From: JAKFWI01 sp031398975
Lineage (GTDB): Bacteria; Pseudomonadota; Alphaproteobacteria; Caulobacterales; Aquidulcibacteraceae
DNA length: 64,000 nucleotides
Assembly: GCA_031398975.1 (NCBI GenBank)
Contig: JANNOI010000045.1
Coordinates: 29,756-93,755 of the forward strand
Reading direction: 5' to 3'
Under the pieces are notes generated by a model, which saw nothing but the letters and a program-made list of their open reading frames with translations, made no database searches and was not told where the DNA came from. The first letter of the stretch is position 1. The number at the start of each line of letters is the position of its first letter. Of the stretch, positions 62,867-64,000 are shown piece by piece. The position numbers and the translations under genes are program-made.

Positions 62867-63193
62867 TTAAGCCGCTTTTTTGCCTTTGCCGGACGCGGTC
62901 TCGGTTTCGAGCACGCCCATGATGTCGCTTTCTTTCATGATCAGCAGCTCGTCGCCGTCGATCTTGACTTCCGTGCCGGACCATTTGCCGAACAGCACCC
63001 GATCGCCGACCTTCACGTCCAGCGACTGGACCTTGCCATCTTCATCCCGGGCGCCGGGGCCGACGGCGACGATCTCGCCCTCCTGGGGCTTTTCCTGCGC
63101 GGTGTCGGGGATGATGATCCCGCCGCGGGTCTTTTCCTCTTCCTTCACACGCTTCACAAGCACGCGATCGTGTAGGGGACGGAATTTCGCCAT
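62867..63193 (-). CDS. groES: Co-chaperonin GroES with short Lys-rich extension
   Basis: 108 aa. MAKFRPLHDRVLVKRVKEEEKTRGGIIIPD with the mobile loop, GEIVAVGPGARDEDG, VGDRVLFGKWSGTEVKIDG, ESDIMGVLE. GroES usually ends here (about 96 aa); this one continues with TETASGKGKKAA. ATG at 63193 (GGAAAAGGGC upstream) was chosen over an in-frame ATG at 63214. Confidence 0.97.
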   Translation of the reverse strand: MAKFRPLHDRVLVKRVKEEEKTRGGIIIPDTAQEKPQEGEIVAVGPGARDEDGKVQSLDVKVGDRVLFGKWSGTEVKIDGDELLIMKESDIMGVLETETASGKGKKAA

Positions 63194-63299
63194 GCCCTTT
63201 TCCTCCTCGTTCAATTGCAGCCAGGCTCATGTTCAACCCTGAGACCCGGCCATTCCGGCTGGGCGGGAACATGGGCGTCAGCGTCGCGGCGAACGGCCT

Positions 63300-63326
63300 T
63301 TAGCACTCATCCGCTTCGACTGCTAA
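63300..63326. promoter_or_regulatory. CIRCE element (HrcA operator)
   Basis: TTAGCACTC-N9-GACTGCTAA; only one base differs from the consensus right arm GAGTGCTAA. It lies 107 bp upstream of groES, next to the promoter, and predicts repression by HrcA. Confidence 0.93.
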
Positions 63327-63333
63327 CACCGTG

Positions 63334-63362
63334 TAGGTAGCTCCGGGCAATTGGGGCGTCAA
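63334..63362 (-). promoter_or_regulatory. groESL promoter
   Basis: On the minus strand: TTGACG (63362-63357), 17-bp spacer, TACCTA (63339-63334). The initiation point would fall at or near CIRCE, the normal arrangement. Confidence 0.65.
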
Positions 63363-63386
63363 GGCCGCGCTGAGGGGCGCGCGTGC

Positions 63387-63423
63387 AAAAACGGCGGCTG
63401 GTGAGGCGTCCAGCCGCCGTTTT
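63387..63423. terminator. Hairpin terminator of the RcnB-like gene
   Basis: AAAACGGCGGCTGG pairs with CCAGCCGCCGTTTT around TGAGGCGT. Minus-strand reading ends in a T run, 20 bp after the stop at 63443. Confidence 0.88.
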
Positions 63424-63442
63424 CGGGTTCAGATCGGCCGGC

Positions 63443-64000
63443 TTAGCGCACCGAGAGCAGCACCACCGCATCCACCACGAGGCGGGTGGCTTCCGCGATC
63501 AACAGCACGTCGCGGTCTACCTGGACGTAGGAATAGCCGTAGGGCACCGGGGGCAGGCGCTCATAGAGCGCGTACGGCACCGGGAAGTAGGTCACCCCGA
63601 CGGGGAGGGTATGGCCGACGCGATACGGGCGGTTCCAATAATCCCAGCGGTGGAGGGAATAGGCCGTGCACTGGACGTCATAATAATAGCAGACCACGGA
63701 CGCGTATTCCCAGGTGAAGAAGCCGCCATACGCGATCGGTGCGATCCAGCCGATCGGGCCCGGCCAATAATGGCGGTAGCCGTAATTGCCGTGGTGGAAA
63801 CGCCGCCAATTCCCGGCATAGGGCGGCAGCGGTGCGGGCGGGGGCGCAAAGCGGCCCGGCCCCGGGCCGCCCGGAACGCCGAAACCGCCTCTGCCCGGCC
63901 CGCCGACCCCCGGCCCAGGACCAGGGCCCGGCCGGCCGACGCCTGGACCGGGGCCCGGACCACCGCCCGGACCGCCGCCTGGGCCGATGCCCGCGACCGG
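63443..64000 (-). CDS. RcnB-like periplasmic protein, 5' end outside window
   Basis: 185 codons are visible, starting beyond the window. The visible N-terminal half is a Gly/Pro-rich repeat (PGGGPGGGPGPGPG-like) followed by a Tyr/Trp-rich part (RRFHHGNYGYRHYWPGPIGW). The C-terminal 80 residues (RPYRVGHTLP ... VPYGYSYVQVDRDVLLIAEATRLVVDAVV) follow the RcnB pattern YRxGxxLP ... PPxGYxWVxxxxDxLLIAxxTGLIxxV. RcnB limits nickel/cobalt export in E. coli, but most family members are uncharacterised. GTG at 63697 is only an internal codon; the frame is open through to the edge. Confidence 0.7.
   Translation of the reverse strand, partial: PVAGIGPGGGPGGGPGPGPGVGRPGPGPGPGVGGPGRGGFGVPGGPGPGRFAPPPAPLPPYAGNWRRFHHGNYGYRHYWPGPIGWIAPIAYGGFFTWEYASVVCYYYDVQCTAYSLHRWDYWNRPYRVGHTLPVGVTYFPVPYALYERLPPVPYGYSYVQVDRDVLLIAEATRLVVDAVVLLSVR

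Overview
The window is GC-rich, gene-dense chromosome from an aerobic alphaproteobacterium. The clearest clade marker is tRNA-His (18482-18558): it has no G-1, a G1:U72 pair and A73, the form known from much of the Alphaproteobacteria. Two large TonB-dependent receptors, a CIRCE-controlled groESL and many GTG/TTG starts fit. The exact order is not secure; Caulobacterales/Hyphomonadales-like is a guess. No integrase, transposase, prophage or CRISPR array was seen.

Left part (1-28 kb), mostly housekeeping: methylmalonyl-CoA mutase genes with a GH25 lysozyme wedged between them; tRNA-Lys; an acyl-CoA dehydrogenase-fold flavoenzyme; a histone-H1-like protein; glutathione-dependent formaldehyde oxidation (frmA, fghA); feoAB; a three-gene unit of Tat-type amine oxidase, lipoprotein RidA and TonB receptor; tRNA-Phe; an M48 lipoprotein protease; tRNA-His; an alpha-E/ATP-grasp pair; a DUF445 protein; a lone receiver-domain protein; a PQQ-type sugar dehydrogenase; class II DAHP synthase running directly into modBCA.

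Centre (28-52 kb), a purine catabolic island with its cofactor supply. On the minus strand, 15 genes from hpxW (40978) down to moeA (28000) are joined by overlaps or gaps of at most 4 bp: hpxW, allC, pucG, puuE, hpxX, hpxY, hpxZ, uraD, a flavoprotein, moaA, moaD, moaE, moaB, moaC, moeA. Divergently, uraH-xdhABC-guaD-add run rightward, followed by a TonB receptor and adenine deaminase. Together they convert adenine/guanine to xanthine, xanthine to urate (Mo enzyme XdhAB with XdhC), urate through 5-hydroxyisourate and OHCU to allantoin, allantoate, ureidoglycine and oxalurate/oxamate. No known urate oxidase gene is present; the flavoprotein at 31996-33501 is the positional candidate. A 10-bp palindrome TTGTATACAA sits in the middle of the divergent promoter.

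Right part (52-61 kb), nucleoside use: deoB-deoC-ALDH16-PhyH dioxygenase (minus) diverge from gntR-PNP-nupC (plus). PNP and phosphopentomutase/aldolase take the sugar to acetaldehyde and glyceraldehyde-3-phosphate, ALDH16 probably oxidises the aldehyde, and the freed bases feed the purine island. The window ends with groESL (CIRCE, promoter and an unusual heptamer-repeat spacer) and a truncated RcnB-like gene.

All calls rest on reading motifs and gene order; no database search was run.
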